This document shows positions 35,023-43,697 of a DNA stretch of 64,000 nucleotides, one piece after another. Each line of letters opens with the position of its first letter. Position 1 is the first letter of the stretch. The DNA lies in NCBI RefSeq assembly GCF_001294335.1, contig NZ_LGKG01000159.1:1-64000 (forward strand). The letters are read 5' to 3'. Source of the stretch: Streptomyces chattanoogensis. GTDB taxonomy: Bacteria; Actinomycetota; Actinomycetes; Streptomycetales; Streptomycetaceae. Below the pieces are notes generated by a model. The model was not told where the DNA came from and ran no database searches. It was given only the letters and a program-made list of their open reading frames with translations. The position numbers were made by a program, and so were the translations under genes.

Positions 35023-36122
35023 TGTTGCGCGCCTCCGTCGCCGGTTCCAGCTGGTGTGTAGTCAAGCTCGGTGGGCTCGGGAGGGGAGCCCAGTCGCACG
35101 AAGAGCCGCGCCAGAGTGTGCTCGAGTGTCTCCACTGCCGTCTCGGCCATGGCTGCCGTTTCATCATCCGGCATGGCGCTCGAGCCGGGGGAAGCCGATG
35201 CCGATGTCGTGTCCGTGCGGCCCGCGTCCGATCCCGAGGCGCTCCTGAGCGGACCGTCCGGCCCGTATCTGGCCGGCAGCGGACCGATGTGGTCGAAGAC
35301 CTCGACGACCTCTTCCTCGATCGTCGCGTCCGGCAGCATCTCGACTGCCGCCAGGAGCAACTTTCGTGCCCCGGCAGCCGTCTTGAACCGGGATTCCGGG
35401 GTTGGGTGCACCAGGGAAGCTAACACCTGCCACAGCTGCTCCGGCACGCCCTCGGGCGCGTCGGGGATGCCGTTCTCGAAGTGCCCGATGAGCGCCTCGG
35501 GGTCCGGCTTGGTCCCTGTCAGCAGGTGGATCGCCACCAGGCCGACTGCGAAGAGGTCCGCGGGGAAGTCCGGTTCGGCGCCGAACATCTGCTCCGGAGC
35601 GAAGTAACCAGGCGTACCCACCACATAGTTGCCCTCGCTGAGCAGCCGCTCGCCCTTGCGAATCGCGATGCCGAAGTCCGACAGCCGCAGATGCGGTCGG
35701 CCGGTGCCGGTGGCCTCCAGAAGGAGGTTCGCCGGCTTGATGTCGCGGTGCACTACCCCCTCCGCGTGCACCGCGGTCAATCCCGCCAGCAGCTGGTCCA
35801 GCAGCGTACACACGAACCGCGGCGGAAGCGGGCCGTAGTCGGCGATCAGGTAGGCGAGCGAGCCGCCGGCGACGAGGTCCATGATGATTAGGACTCTGTC
35901 GTTGTCGACGGCCCAATTAATCGGCGCGAGCACATTGGGGTGATCGATTCGCAGCCCCTGCTCACGGACGAAACGCGGCAGGGTGCCTGCATCGCTCTGC
36001 TGAAGGATCTTGGCGGCCACGTAGCGGCGCTGTTGATGGTCCCAGGCTCGCCAGACGATACCGACGCCGCCGCGTCCGATCGGATCGACCAGCTCGTATC
36101 GGCCGGCGAAGACTCCACCCAT
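35019..36122 (-). CDS. Ser/Thr protein kinase (Hanks-type, soluble)
   Basis: This 367-residue kinase has all key residues: Gly-rich loop GRGGVGIV (17-22), Lys38 in VAAKIL, Glu54, HRDIKPANLLL with catalytic Asp127, DFG at 149-151, and the activation-segment end GTPGYFAPEQ. The domain ends near residue 265. The remainder is a Ser/Thr/Asp-rich linker and a helical C-terminus (AMAETAVETLEHTLARLFVRLG). There is no transmembrane helix or PASTA repeat, unlike PknB. It is coupled to the membrane protein downstream. Confidence 0.94.
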   Translation of the reverse strand: MGGVFAGRYELVDPIGRGGVGIVWRAWDHQQRRYVAAKILQQSDAGTLPRFVREQGLRIDHPNVLAPINWAVDNDRVLIIMDLVAGGSLAYLIADYGPLPPRFVCTLLDQLLAGLTAVHAEGVVHRDIKPANLLLEATGTGRPHLRLSDFGIAIRKGERLLSEGNYVVGTPGYFAPEQMFGAEPDFPADLFAVGLVAIHLLTGTKPDPEALIGHFENGIPDAPEGVPEQLWQVLASLVHPTPESRFKTAAGARKLLLAAVEMLPDATIEEEVVEVFDHIGPLPARYGPDGPLRSASGSDAGRTDTTSASASPGSSAMPDDETAAMAETAVETLEHTLARLFVRLGSPPEPTELDYTPAGTGDGGAQQ

Positions 36123-36321
36123 GGTTCCGCGTCGCTCCCCCTTCGGCTGATTCCCCCTAGGGTCCCAGTTCCGAGACCCGCAACGCCACTCGCGCGATCA
36201 GTGAGCACTGACCACGAACTCATTATGTTCCACCATGCCCTGGACGCGGCCGACCTGTAGCCCCATACCGAGATCAGGTTGGGGCATGCTGTTGCGCTCC
36301 CTCAGGGGCAAGCTGCCGAAT

Positions 36322-36364
36322 CAGCGAAGGTCGCTACCCACATACGGGGTAGCGACCTTCGCTG
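36322..36364. terminator. 18-bp hairpin at right island end
   Basis: CAGCGAAGGTCGCTACCC (36322-36339) pairs perfectly with 36347-36364 across a 7-bp loop. The 399-bp gap 36123-36521 otherwise holds only attachment-related sequence and the kinase promoter region. The hairpin would insulate the kinase genes from glnA read-through. Confidence 0.75.
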
Positions 36365-36399
36365 TCGTGGCTGACATCAAGTCAGAGAATTGGCCGGGC

Positions 36400-36417
36400 G
36401 GTGCACACCCGGTGCAC
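36400..36417. repeat. paired GGTGCAC sites, right end (candidate integrase arm sites)
   Basis: GGTGCAC occurs at 36400-36406 and 36411-36417, an 11-bp period identical to the left-end pair, 105 bp inside the right repeat. Confidence 0.6.
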
Positions 36418-36521
36418 AAGCCCCTGGAAACCAGCCGGGAACAATGGGAACCACTGAGCAGCGTTTTCCCAGCTCACAGCAGGTTTCCGGAGCCTAGGCC
36501 CAGGTCACCCGACCCCGCTTC

Positions 36522-36541
36522 TTAAATGTCGAAGTACAGCT
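36522..36541 (-). repeat. attachment site copy, right (end of glnA)
   Basis: This direct repeat of 23241-23260 includes the glnA stop. The single mismatch changes the last codon from ATC to ATT, both Ile, so insertion preserved the protein. Confidence 0.85.
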
Positions 36542-37931
36542 CGAACTCGTGCGGGTGCGGCCGCAGCTGGATCGGGGCGATTTCGTTGGTGCGCTTGTAG
36601 TCGATCCAGGTCTCGATCAGGTCGGAGGTGAAGACACCGCCCTGCTGGAGGTACTCGTTGTCGGCCTCGAGGGCGTCGAGGACGGCAGGGAGGGAGGTGG
36701 GGACCTGGGGGACGCTCGCGTGCTCCTCGGGGGCGAGCTCGTAGAGGTCCTTGTCGATCGGCTCGGCGGGCTCGATCTTGTTCTTCACGCCGTCGAGGCC
36801 CGCGAGGAGGAGGGCGGAGAAGGCGAGGTAGGGGTTCGAGGACGGGTCCGGGGCGCGGAACTCGACGCGCTTGGCCTTCGGGTTCGAGCCGGTGATCGGG
36901 ATGCGCATGGCTGCGGAGCGGTTGCGCTGGGAGTAGACCAGGTTGACCGGGGCCTCGAAGCCGGGGACCAGGCGGTGGTAGGAGTTCACCGTCGGGTTGG
37001 TGAAGGCCAGCAGCGACGGAGCGTGCTTGAGGATGCCGCCGATGTAGTAGCGGGCGGTGTCCGAGAGGCCCGCGTAGCCCTGCTCGTCGTAGAAGAGGGG
37101 CGCGCCGGCCTGCCACAGCGACTGGTGGACGTGCATGCCGGAGCCGTTGTCGCCGAAGATCGGCTTGGGCATGAAGGTGGCGGTCTTGCCGTTGCGCCAG
37201 GCGACGTTCTTCACGATGTACTTGAAGAGCATCAGGTCGTCGGCGGCGGCGAGGAGGGTGTTGAACTTGTAGTTGATCTCCGCCTGGCCGGCCGTGCCGA
37301 CCTCGTGGTGCTGGCGCTCGACCTGGAGGCCGGACGCCTCCAGCTCCAGGGAGATCTCGGCGCGCAGGTCGGCGAAGTGGTCGACCGGCGGGGCCGGGAA
37401 GTAGCCGCCCTTGTAGCGGACCTTGTAGCCGCGGTTGTCCTCGACCGCGCCGGTGTTCCAGGCGCCGGCCTCGGAGTCGATGTGGTAGAAGCCCTCGTTC
37501 GACGTCGTGTTGAAGCGCACGGAGTCGAAGACGTAGAACTCGGCCTCGGGGCCGAAGTACGCGGTGTCCGCGATGCCGGTGGAGGCGAGGTAGGCCTCGG
37601 CCTTCTTGGCGATGTTGCGCGGGTCGCGGCTGTACTGCTCACCCGTGATCGGGTCGTGGATGAAGAAGTTGATGTTGACGGTCTTGTCGCGGCGGAACGG
37701 GTCCACCCGGGCGGTGGAGAGGTCGGCGCGCAGAGCCATGTCCGACTCGTGGATGGCCTGGAAGCCGCGGATCGAGGAGCCGTCGAAGGCGAGCTCCTCG
37801 GCCGGGTCGAAGGCCTTTGCCGGGATCGTGAAGTGCTGCATCACACCGGGCAGGTCGCAGAACCGGACGTCGATGAACTTGACGTCCTCGTCCGCGATGA
37901 ACTTCTTGGCCTCGTCGGCGTTCTGGAACAT
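36522..37931 (-). CDS. glnA: glutamine synthetase, type I
   Basis: The 469-residue GSI, the main ammonia-assimilating enzyme, is dodecameric in the cytosol. Diagnostic segments are [18 protein letters not shown], the ATP and metal sites ([41 protein letters not shown]), NRSAAMRIP and the adenylylation loop [11 protein letters not shown] with its Tyr near 397. The ATG 37931 follows AGGAGG. A GlnR-type box lies upstream. The final codon and stop overlap the island attachment site, but the product is complete. Confidence 0.99.
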   Translation of the reverse strand: MFQNADEAKKFIADEDVKFIDVRFCDLPGVMQHFTIPAKAFDPAEELAFDGSSIRGFQAIHESDMALRADLSTARVDPFRRDKTVNINFFIHDPITGEQYSRDPRNIAKKAEAYLASTGIADTAYFGPEAEFYVFDSVRFNTTSNEGFYHIDSEAGAWNTGAVEDNRGYKVRYKGGYFPAPPVDHFADLRAEISLELEASGLQVERQHHEVGTAGQAEINYKFNTLLAAADDLMLFKYIVKNVAWRNGKTATFMPKPIFGDNGSGMHVHQSLWQAGAPLFYDEQGYAGLSDTARYYIGGILKHAPSLLAFTNPTVNSYHRLVPGFEAPVNLVYSQRNRSAAMRIPITGSNPKAKRVEFRAPDPSSNPYLAFSALLLAGLDGVKNKIEPAEPIDKDLYELAPEEHASVPQVPTSLPAVLDALEADNEYLQQGGVFTSDLIETWIDYKRTNEIAPIQLRPHPHEFELYFDI

Positions 37932-38040
37932 CCAACTCCTCCTAGCCCGGTCACCGGTCGGCGGACACGGGGTTGCCGGGGTTGCTACTCGGAGCGCGTC
38001 CATGTGCGGTGGCGCGCTCGCCCGACCATAGGCAGGCGGG

Positions 38041-38078
38041 ATTTCCCAAGCATGACCCATTTGTTTCGCCGAGGTTAA
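38041..38078 (-). promoter_or_regulatory. GlnR box upstream of glnA
   Basis: On the minus strand the sequence reads TTAAC-N6-GAAAC-N6-GTCAT-N6-GAAAT, two a/b half-site pairs with exact 11-bp spacing, the arrangement known for GlnR at Streptomyces nitrogen genes. It lies 110-147 bp before the glnA start. A matching box precedes glnII. Confidence 0.8.
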
Positions 38079-38199
38079 CCGCCGCGCGGTCCCTTTTGTC
38101 CCCTAGTGTGCGCCAAAGAGAGGCAATGGCGGGTGGCCCCCGTGCGCCTGTTGCGAAGGCCGCCCGTCCGCCCTGTACCGGCCCTCCGGAAGGGAACGT

Positions 38200-38691
38200 A
38201 TGCGCTCGCAGTACCGTGGACGGGTGGACAACAGGCAAGCAATCGGATCGTGGATCTCCGGGCCCCGCGCGACGGCCGAGGACATGGGCGTCGACTTCGG
38301 ATACCGCGGCGAGCGGCTCGGGCTGCCGGAGCAGGGGCCGGGCTCGATCGCGCGGTTCGGGCGCCGGCTCGCCGCGATCTTCATCGACTGGGCGCTGTGC
38401 ATGCTCATCGCGTACGGGCTGCTCAGCGGCGGCAAGGCACAGGCGACGAGCAACTGGGCGCTGGTGGTCTTCGGGGTGCTCAGCCTGCTGACGGTCGGCA
38501 CGGTCGGCTTCACACCGGGCAAGCGGCTGCTGGGCCTGCGGGTGGTCGCGGAGGGCGGCGGGCGCATCTCGCTGCCGCGGGTGGTGCTGCGGACCCTGCT
38601 CCTCATGCTGGTCATCCCGGCCGTGATCTGGGACCGCGACGGGCGCGGGCTGCACGACCGGCTCGCCCGTTCGGTGCAGGTCCGGATCTGA
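38200..38691 (+). CDS. RDD-family membrane protein
   Basis: The 163-residue protein has the RDD signature ARFGRRLAAIFIDWALCMLIAYGLL (Arg and Asp in helix 1), two further helices and the end region VGFTPGKRLLGLRVV and DRDGRGLHDRLARSVQV. RDD proteins are small envelope proteins of mostly unknown role. The ATG at 38200 follows GGAAGGGAA; a GTG at 38224 is possible. It is divergent from glnA. Confidence 0.9.
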   Translation: MRSQYRGRVDNRQAIGSWISGPRATAEDMGVDFGYRGERLGLPEQGPGSIARFGRRLAAIFIDWALCMLIAYGLLSGGKAQATSNWALVVFGVLSLLTVGTVGFTPGKRLLGLRVVAEGGGRISLPRVVLRTLLLMLVIPAVIWDRDGRGLHDRLARSVQVRI

Positions 38692-38809
38692 GCGCCGGGC
38701 CGTACGGGCCGCCGCCGCGTACGCCCCGTACCCGCCCCTGACCGGCCTCGTATACAACGGCCCGCATCCGCTGACGCGGACCGGCACGGAACGCCCCCCG
38801 ACCGACGAA

Positions 38810-38842
38810 GAACGCCCCGGAGCCGACGGCTCCGGGGCGTTC
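38810..38842. terminator. bidirectional hairpin between RDD and DUF4191 genes
   Basis: GAACGCCCCGGAGCC pairs perfectly with GGCTCCGGGGCGTTC over a 3-base loop between two convergent genes. Confidence 0.85.
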
Positions 38843-38865
38843 TGACGGATCGGGTCGGGTCGGGT

Positions 38866-39570
38866 TCAGCGCCCCTTGCCGTTGCCCTTCGGCATCCGCA
38901 TGCCCTTCGGCATCGGGCCCTTGGGCACCGGCATGTTGCTCATCAGGTCGCCGAGTGCGCGCAGCCGGTCGTTGACGGCCGTCACCTGGGCGCCGGGCAG
39001 GACGCGGGGGAGCTTCAGGAGGGTGGTGCGCAGCTTCTTGAGGGGCACCTGGCCCTCGCCGTCGCCGACGATGATGTCGTGCACGGGGGCGTCCGCGACG
39101 GTGCGGGCCATCCGCTTCTTCTCGGCGGCCAGGAGCCCGCGCAGACGGTTCGGGTTGCCCTCGCCCACCAGGACGATGCCGGCCTTGCCGACGGCGCGGT
39201 GCACCACGTCCTGGCTGCGGTTCATGGCCACCGCGGGGGTGGTCGTCCAGCCGCGGCCGACGTTGTCCAGCACGGCCGCCGCAGCCCCCGGCTGGCCCTC
39301 CATCTGCCCGAAGGCAGCACGCTCGGCGCGCCGTCCGAAGACGATCGCCATCGCGAGGAAGGCCAGGACGAAGCCCAGAATGCCCGCGTAGACGGGATGG
39401 CCGATCATGAAGCCGATGGCAAGGAGAACGCCGAATACGACGATGCCCACGCCAGCGACGACCAGACCGACCTTGGAGTCGACCCGACGGGTCATCTTGT
39501 AGGTCAGGGCGATCTGCTTCAGCCGCCCGGGGTTCTCAGCGCCGGCAGCGCCGTCAGAGTTCCTCGCCAT
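38866..39570 (-). CDS. DUF4191-type membrane protein
   Basis: The 234-residue protein has two adjacent N-terminal transmembrane helices (VGLVVAGVGIVVFGVLLAIGF, YAGILGFVLAFLAMAIVFG) and a cytoplasmic domain with GRGWTTTPAVAMNRSQDVVHRAVGKAGIVLVGEG, matching the actinobacterial DUF4191 family usually found next to lipA. The tail is Met/Pro/Lys-rich. Function unknown; conserved linkage to lipoate and glutamine genes is seen in Streptomyces. Confidence 0.9.
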   Translation of the reverse strand: MARNSDGAAGAENPGRLKQIALTYKMTRRVDSKVGLVVAGVGIVVFGVLLAIGFMIGHPVYAGILGFVLAFLAMAIVFGRRAERAAFGQMEGQPGAAAAVLDNVGRGWTTTPAVAMNRSQDVVHRAVGKAGIVLVGEGNPNRLRGLLAAEKKRMARTVADAPVHDIIVGDGEGQVPLKKLRTTLLKLPRVLPGAQVTAVNDRLRALGDLMSNMPVPKGPMPKGMRMPKGNGKGR

Positions 39571-39580
39571 ACAGCGAAGT

Positions 39581-39865
39581 TTACGTGGCCTGCGGATGGC
39601 CGGTCGCCGCGGCCTCCAGTACGTACTGGGCCTCGCGCCGGTCCTTGGCGCGGCGGCGGTCCTCCAGGACCGATGTCCACGCGTTGCGGCGGGCGGTGCG
39701 CTGGCCGCCGCGCAGCAGAACGGCTTCGACCGCGCGCAGCGCGCCGGTCACGGAGGGGAGAGGACGGGACGGGGCGCGAAGCGGCGCGGCCTGCATGGTG
39801 ATGGACTCCCTCGGGGAGGTCGGAGGAGCGATGGCTGCGGGAGCAGTGTGTGCATCCATCGTCAC
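39581..39865 (-). CDS. small conserved hypothetical protein
   Basis: The 94-residue protein is Ala/Pro-rich at the N-terminus, with a helical basic C-terminal half (ALRAVEAVLLRGGQRTARRNAWTSVLEDRRRAKDRREAQYVLE). Start GTG 39865; ATG 39859 is the alternative. It lies between lipA and the DUF4191 gene on the same strand. No family recognised. Confidence 0.65.
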   Translation of the reverse strand: MTMDAHTAPAAIAPPTSPRESITMQAAPLRAPSRPLPSVTGALRAVEAVLLRGGQRTARRNAWTSVLEDRRRAKDRREAQYVLEAAATGHPQAT

Positions 39866-39916
39866 GGAACGGTGTTACCAACGGATGACCTGCTGGTCAA
39901 ACACCTATGAAACGTT

Positions 39917-39960
39917 GACGCGGCCCGCAGTCCCCAGCCTTGGGGAGTGCGGGCCGCGTC
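39917..39960 (-). terminator. lipA terminator hairpin
   Basis: GACGCGGCCCGCA (39917-39929) pairs with TGCGGGCCGCGTC (39948-39960), and an inner CCCC/GGGG extends the stem. It lies 45 bp past the lipA stop. Confidence 0.75.
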
Positions 39961-40004
39961 CTCACAGCATGTGCCACGATTCACATGTCGGCGCGCCGGG
40001 CGGC

Positions 40005-40955
40005 TCAAACCGCCTGACTGGACGCCTCGACCTCGCGCCGCTCTATGGCCTGCTGGTAAAGGCGGCCGGCGCGGTAGGAGGAGCGGACCAGCGGGCCGGA
40101 CATGACACCCGCGTAGCCGATCTCCTCGGCCTCCTCCTTGAGCTCCACGAACTCCTGGGGCTTGACCCACCGCTCGATGGGGTGATGCCGCACGGAGGGG
40201 CGCAGGTACTGCGTGATCGTGATCAGCTCGCAGCCCGCGTCGTACAGGTCCTGCAGCGCCTGGCTGATCTCCTCGCGCTCCTCGCCCATGCCCAGGATCA
40301 GGTTGGACTTGGTGACCAGGCCGGCCTCGCGGGCCTTGGTGATGACCTCCAGCGACCGCTCGTAGCGGAAGGCGGGGCGGATGCGCTTGAAGATCCGCGG
40401 AACGGTCTCGACGTTGTGGGCCAGCACCTCCGGGCGGGAGGAGAAGACCTCGGCCAGCTGCTCGGGGACCGCGTTGAAGTCGGGGATCAGCAGCTCGACG
40501 CCGGTGTCCGGCATGGCGGCGTGGATCTGCCGCACCGTCTCGGCGTAGAGCCAGGCGCCGCCGTCCTCGAGGTCGTCGCGCGCGACGCCGGTGATCGTGG
40601 CGTACTTCAGGCCCATGGTCTGGACGGACTCGGCAACCCGGCGGGGCTCGTCGCGGTCCAGCTCCTTGGGCTTGCCGGTGTCGATCTGGCAGAAGTCGCA
40701 GCGGCGCGTGCACTGCTCACCGCCGATGAGGAACGTCGCCTCGCGGTCCTCCCAGCATTCGAAGATGTTGGGACAGCCCGCCTCCTGGCAGACCGTGTGC
40801 AGGCCCTCGCTCTTGACCAGGCCCTGCAGATGGTTGTACTCGGGACCCATTTTCGCCCGGGTCTTGATCCACTCGGGCTTGCGCTCGATGGGGGTCTGGC
40901 TGTTCCGGACCTCCAGGCGCAGCATCTTGCGTCCGTCGGGTGCGACAGCGGACAC
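40005..40955 (-). CDS. lipA: lipoyl synthase
   Basis: The 316-residue radical-SAM enzyme inserts two sulfurs into protein-bound octanoate. It has the auxiliary cluster [12 protein letters not shown] and the radical-SAM triad [11 protein letters not shown], then [15 protein letters not shown] and the C-terminal [14 protein letters not shown] with the conserved Arg-Ser-Ser-Tyr end. The GTG at 40955 ([18 protein letters not shown]) is the usual Streptomyces start; the frame open upstream overlaps the promoter. Its targets include the E2 lipoyl domains encoded at 56556-58217. lipB lies upstream. Confidence 0.98.
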   Translation of the reverse strand: MSAVAPDGRKMLRLEVRNSQTPIERKPEWIKTRAKMGPEYNHLQGLVKSEGLHTVCQEAGCPNIFECWEDREATFLIGGEQCTRRCDFCQIDTGKPKELDRDEPRRVAESVQTMGLKYATITGVARDDLEDGGAWLYAETVRQIHAAMPDTGVELLIPDFNAVPEQLAEVFSSRPEVLAHNVETVPRIFKRIRPAFRYERSLEVITKAREAGLVTKSNLILGMGEEREEISQALQDLYDAGCELITITQYLRPSVRHHPIERWVKPQEFVELKEEAEEIGYAGVMSGPLVRSSYRAGRLYQQAIERREVEASSQAV

Positions 40956-41096
40956 GTCCGGCTCCCTACGACTTCGTTGCTTTGGCGTCCACAAGGGTAC
41001 GCCCGAAAATTCGCACGTATTTACGCGCATGTGCCAACCCCCTGGGACGGGGGTGCATTCCCGGCGGCGGACCGGCTGCCCGGGGCAGCCGTGCGG

Positions 41097-41921
41097 TCAC
41101 ACCGCGCGGGGCAGGAGCTCGGCGCCCTCCAGGACGTCGCGCAGATGCTTCTCCACGACGGGCACCACCTCGGCGATGGTGACGTCGCGGCCCAGCTCGC
41201 CCGCGAGCGAGGCGACACCGGCGTCACGGATGCCGCACGGCACGATCTTGTCGAACGAGGTGTTGTCCGGGTTCACGTTCAGCGCGAAACCGTGCATCGT
41301 GACGCCCTTGGCGACGCGGATGCCGATCGCGGCGAGCTTGCGGTCCTCGCGGCGCTGGCCGGCGTTGGAGGGGGCGTACTCGGGGCCGTTCAGCCGCGGG
41401 TCGAACAGCTCGTCCGCCACCCGCGGGTCGAAGTCCAGATCCAGGCCGCCCAGGGCCGCCCGCTGCTCCGCTGCGCCCATGGCGTCTCCCAGCACCCAGA
41501 CGCCGCTGCGCCCCTCGACCCGGCTGCTCGCCACGCCGAACTCGGCACAGACCCGGATCAGCGCCTCCTCGAGGCGGCGGACATGGGCGACGACGTCGAC
41601 CGGGCGCGGCAGCTTCTGGATGGGGTAGCCGACCAGCTGGCCGGGGCCGTGCCAGGTGATCTTGCCGCCGCGGTCCACATCGATGACCGGGGTGCCGTCC
41701 AGCGGACGCTCGTCGTCGGTCGTCCGGCGGCCCGCGGTGTACACGGGCGGATGCTCCAGCAGCAGACAGGTGTCCGGGGCCTCGTCGGCGAACCGGGCGG
41801 CGTGCACCCTGCGCTGCTCCTGCCACGCGGTCTCGTAGTCCACGGCGTCCGCACCGAAGCCCAGATGCACAAAGCGCAGCCCCTCGGGTGCGGGGGTCTC
41901 CCCCCGAGAGATCGCAGTCAC
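41097..41921 (-). CDS. lipB: octanoyl-ACP transferase (lipoate biosynthesis)
   Basis: The 274-residue LipB transfers octanoyl from ACP to lipoyl-domain lysines. Motifs are [56 protein letters not shown] and the catalytic Cys region [11 protein letters not shown]. The GTG at 41921 follows GAGGAG. lipA lies 141 bp downstream, and the two act in sequence. Confidence 0.97.
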   Translation of the reverse strand: MTAISRGETPAPEGLRFVHLGFGADAVDYETAWQEQRRVHAARFADEAPDTCLLLEHPPVYTAGRRTTDDERPLDGTPVIDVDRGGKITWHGPGQLVGYPIQKLPRPVDVVAHVRRLEEALIRVCAEFGVASSRVEGRSGVWVLGDAMGAAEQRAALGGLDLDFDPRVADELFDPRLNGPEYAPSNAGQRREDRKLAAIGIRVAKGVTMHGFALNVNPDNTSFDKIVPCGIRDAGVASLAGELGRDVTIAEVVPVVEKHLRDVLEGAELLPRAV

Positions 41922-42219
41922 GGCAGCTCCTCTTCGCACTTTCGTCTCCCGCTGCTCGGTGTCGCACCAGGAGAGCCACATCGCGCCCATGCCACTGTAC
42001 GACCGCGCCGCCCGCCCGCCGCAGGCGGCCGGTTCCGGGCGCCCGGCACGGCCGCCGGTGCCCTGCTCACACGATCGGATGAACGCGGGGCACAGGCCGT
42101 CAGAACGGCGCCGAAGGCCGTTACATTCACGCCGTCCCACAAGGGCGAAGGAGCGCGTGCCGGTCAGGGTGAGCCGAGCCCGGCGGCCAGGCCCGGAAGG
42201 CAGGAGACCGGTAAAGCTG

Positions 42220-43674
42220 ATGACGGAACGACCCCCGCACCACACGCCCAACCGCCAGCTCGCCGCGCTCATCGCGGAGGCGGGGTTCTCCAATGCAGGA
42301 CTGGCCAGACGGGTGGATCAGCTCGGCATCGAGCACGGCCTCGACCTGCGCTACGACAAGACCTCGGTGACGCGCTGGCTGCGCGGCCAGCAGCCCAGGG
42401 GCACCACCCCCGCGCTGATCGCCGAGGTGTTCACCCGGCGGCTGGGGCGCCGGCTCTCGGCCCAGGACCTGGGCCTGGACGCCTGCGCGCCGGTGTACGC
42501 CGGGCTCGAATTCGCCGCCGGGCCCGCCGAGGCGGTGGACATCGTCAGCGGCCTGTGGCGCAAGGACTCCGGCAGCCATGCCGAGCTGCGCAAGATCGCC
42601 TTCACCCCGGCCGGGCTCGTGGTGCCCAGCCGGGACTGGCTGATCGGCCGCGCCGACGAACGCGTCGCCCGCGGCGACCCCTCCCAGGAGGGCGGCCGGG
42701 TGCCCGCCCAGGGCGGCCGCACCTCGGTGCCCCGCCAGCGCCGCACCGACCGCGTCGACCGCACCCCGGGCGCCCGGGTCACCTCCGGTGACATCGCGGC
42801 GCTGCGGTCGGTCGGCGAGCTGTTCCGGGCCCTGGACCACGCCTACGGCGGCGGCCACGCCCGCCAGGCCCTGGTGCGCTACCTGGAGCACGAGCTCGAG
42901 CCGATGCTGCGCGGCACCTACGGCGAGGCCACCGGCCGCCGCCTCTTCGCGGCCGCCGCCGATCTGACCCGGCTGGCCGGCTGGACCTCGTACGACATCG
43001 CCGCGCACGGTCTGGCGCAGCGGTACTTCGTGCAGGCGCTGCGGCTGGCCCAGGCGGCCGGCGACCGGGCGTACGGCTCCTACGTCCTGGTGACGATGAG
43101 CCGGCAGGCCGTCTACCTGGGGCACGGCAGGGAGGCCGTCCAGCTGGCGCGGGTCGCCCAGCAGGGGGTCGGCAGCGGTGCGCCGCCCGCCGTGCAGGCC
43201 CTGCTGCACTCCGCGGAGGCGCGCGGGCACGGCCTGATGGGCGAGGTCCGGGCGTGCACCTCGGCCCTGGCCCGCGCGGAGCGGGCGCTGGAGGCCGCCC
43301 GGCCCGGGGACGAGACCCCGTACTGGGCGCGGTTCTTCGACGAGGCCCAGCTGGCCGACGAGCTGGCGCACTGCCACCGCGACCTCCAGCAGTACCGCGC
43401 GGCCTCCCAGCACGCCGAGCGCTCGCTCCAGCTGCGGGCGGCCGGTTTCGCCCGCAGCCGGCTCTTCTGCCGGGTGGTGCTGGCGACTGCCCGGCTGGGC
43501 CTGGGCGAGCTCGAGCAGGCCTGCACGCTGGGCGCGGAGGCGGCGCTGCAGGCGTCCGAGATGCGGTCCGTACGCGCCCATGAGTACGTCCGGGACTTCG
43601 AGCGCCGCCTCGAGCCGTACCGGGACGCGGCGGCGGTGCGCGGATACCGGGACCGGGTCGCGGCCCTGGGGTGA
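42220..43674 (+). CDS. HTH-TPR transcriptional regulator
   Basis: The 484-residue protein has an N-terminal HTH ([25 protein letters not shown] with [25 protein letters not shown]), a linker, and TPR-like repeats ([52 protein letters not shown] and later [12 protein letters not shown]). The start ATG 42220 was selected over the longer open frame, which crosses the lipB promoter region. It is divergent from lipB. It is the same architecture as the island regulator at 32479-33834. Confidence 0.88.
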   Translation: MTERPPHHTPNRQLAALIAEAGFSNAGLARRVDQLGIEHGLDLRYDKTSVTRWLRGQQPRGTTPALIAEVFTRRLGRRLSAQDLGLDACAPVYAGLEFAAGPAEAVDIVSGLWRKDSGSHAELRKIAFTPAGLVVPSRDWLIGRADERVARGDPSQEGGRVPAQGGRTSVPRQRRTDRVDRTPGARVTSGDIAALRSVGELFRALDHAYGGGHARQALVRYLEHELEPMLRGTYGEATGRRLFAAAADLTRLAGWTSYDIAAHGLAQRYFVQALRLAQAAGDRAYGSYVLVTMSRQAVYLGHGREAVQLARVAQQGVGSGAPPAVQALLHSAEARGHGLMGEVRACTSALARAERALEAARPGDETPYWARFFDEAQLADELAHCHRDLQQYRAASQHAERSLQLRAAGFARSRLFCRVVLATARLGLGELEQACTLGAEAALQASEMRSVRAHEYVRDFERRLEPYRDAAAVRGYRDRVAALG

Positions 43675-43697
43675 GCGCCCGCGTCCCCGGAGGCGGT

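Larger units (their letters stand above)
23241..36541. mobile_element. integrated genomic island at the 3' end of glnA
   Basis: A 13.3-kb segment is bounded by direct repeats of the glnA 3' end: 36522-36541 (the end of the intact gene) and 23241-23260, identical in 19 of 20 positions. It encodes a tyrosine integrase (25181-26458), an overlapping XRE regulator, an excisionase-like HTH protein, a DUF3631 ATPase and cargo genes whose third codon positions are visibly less G/C-biased than the flanks. Matching paired GGTGCAC sites lie just inside both ends. No plasmid Rep, TraB/FtsK transfer protein or phage structural genes are seen, so it is probably not self-transmissible. Confidence 0.87.

Noticed and set aside
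40956..41030. Longer start for lipA
   Set aside because: The upstream extension does not resemble LipA; GTG 40955 gives the standard N-terminus.
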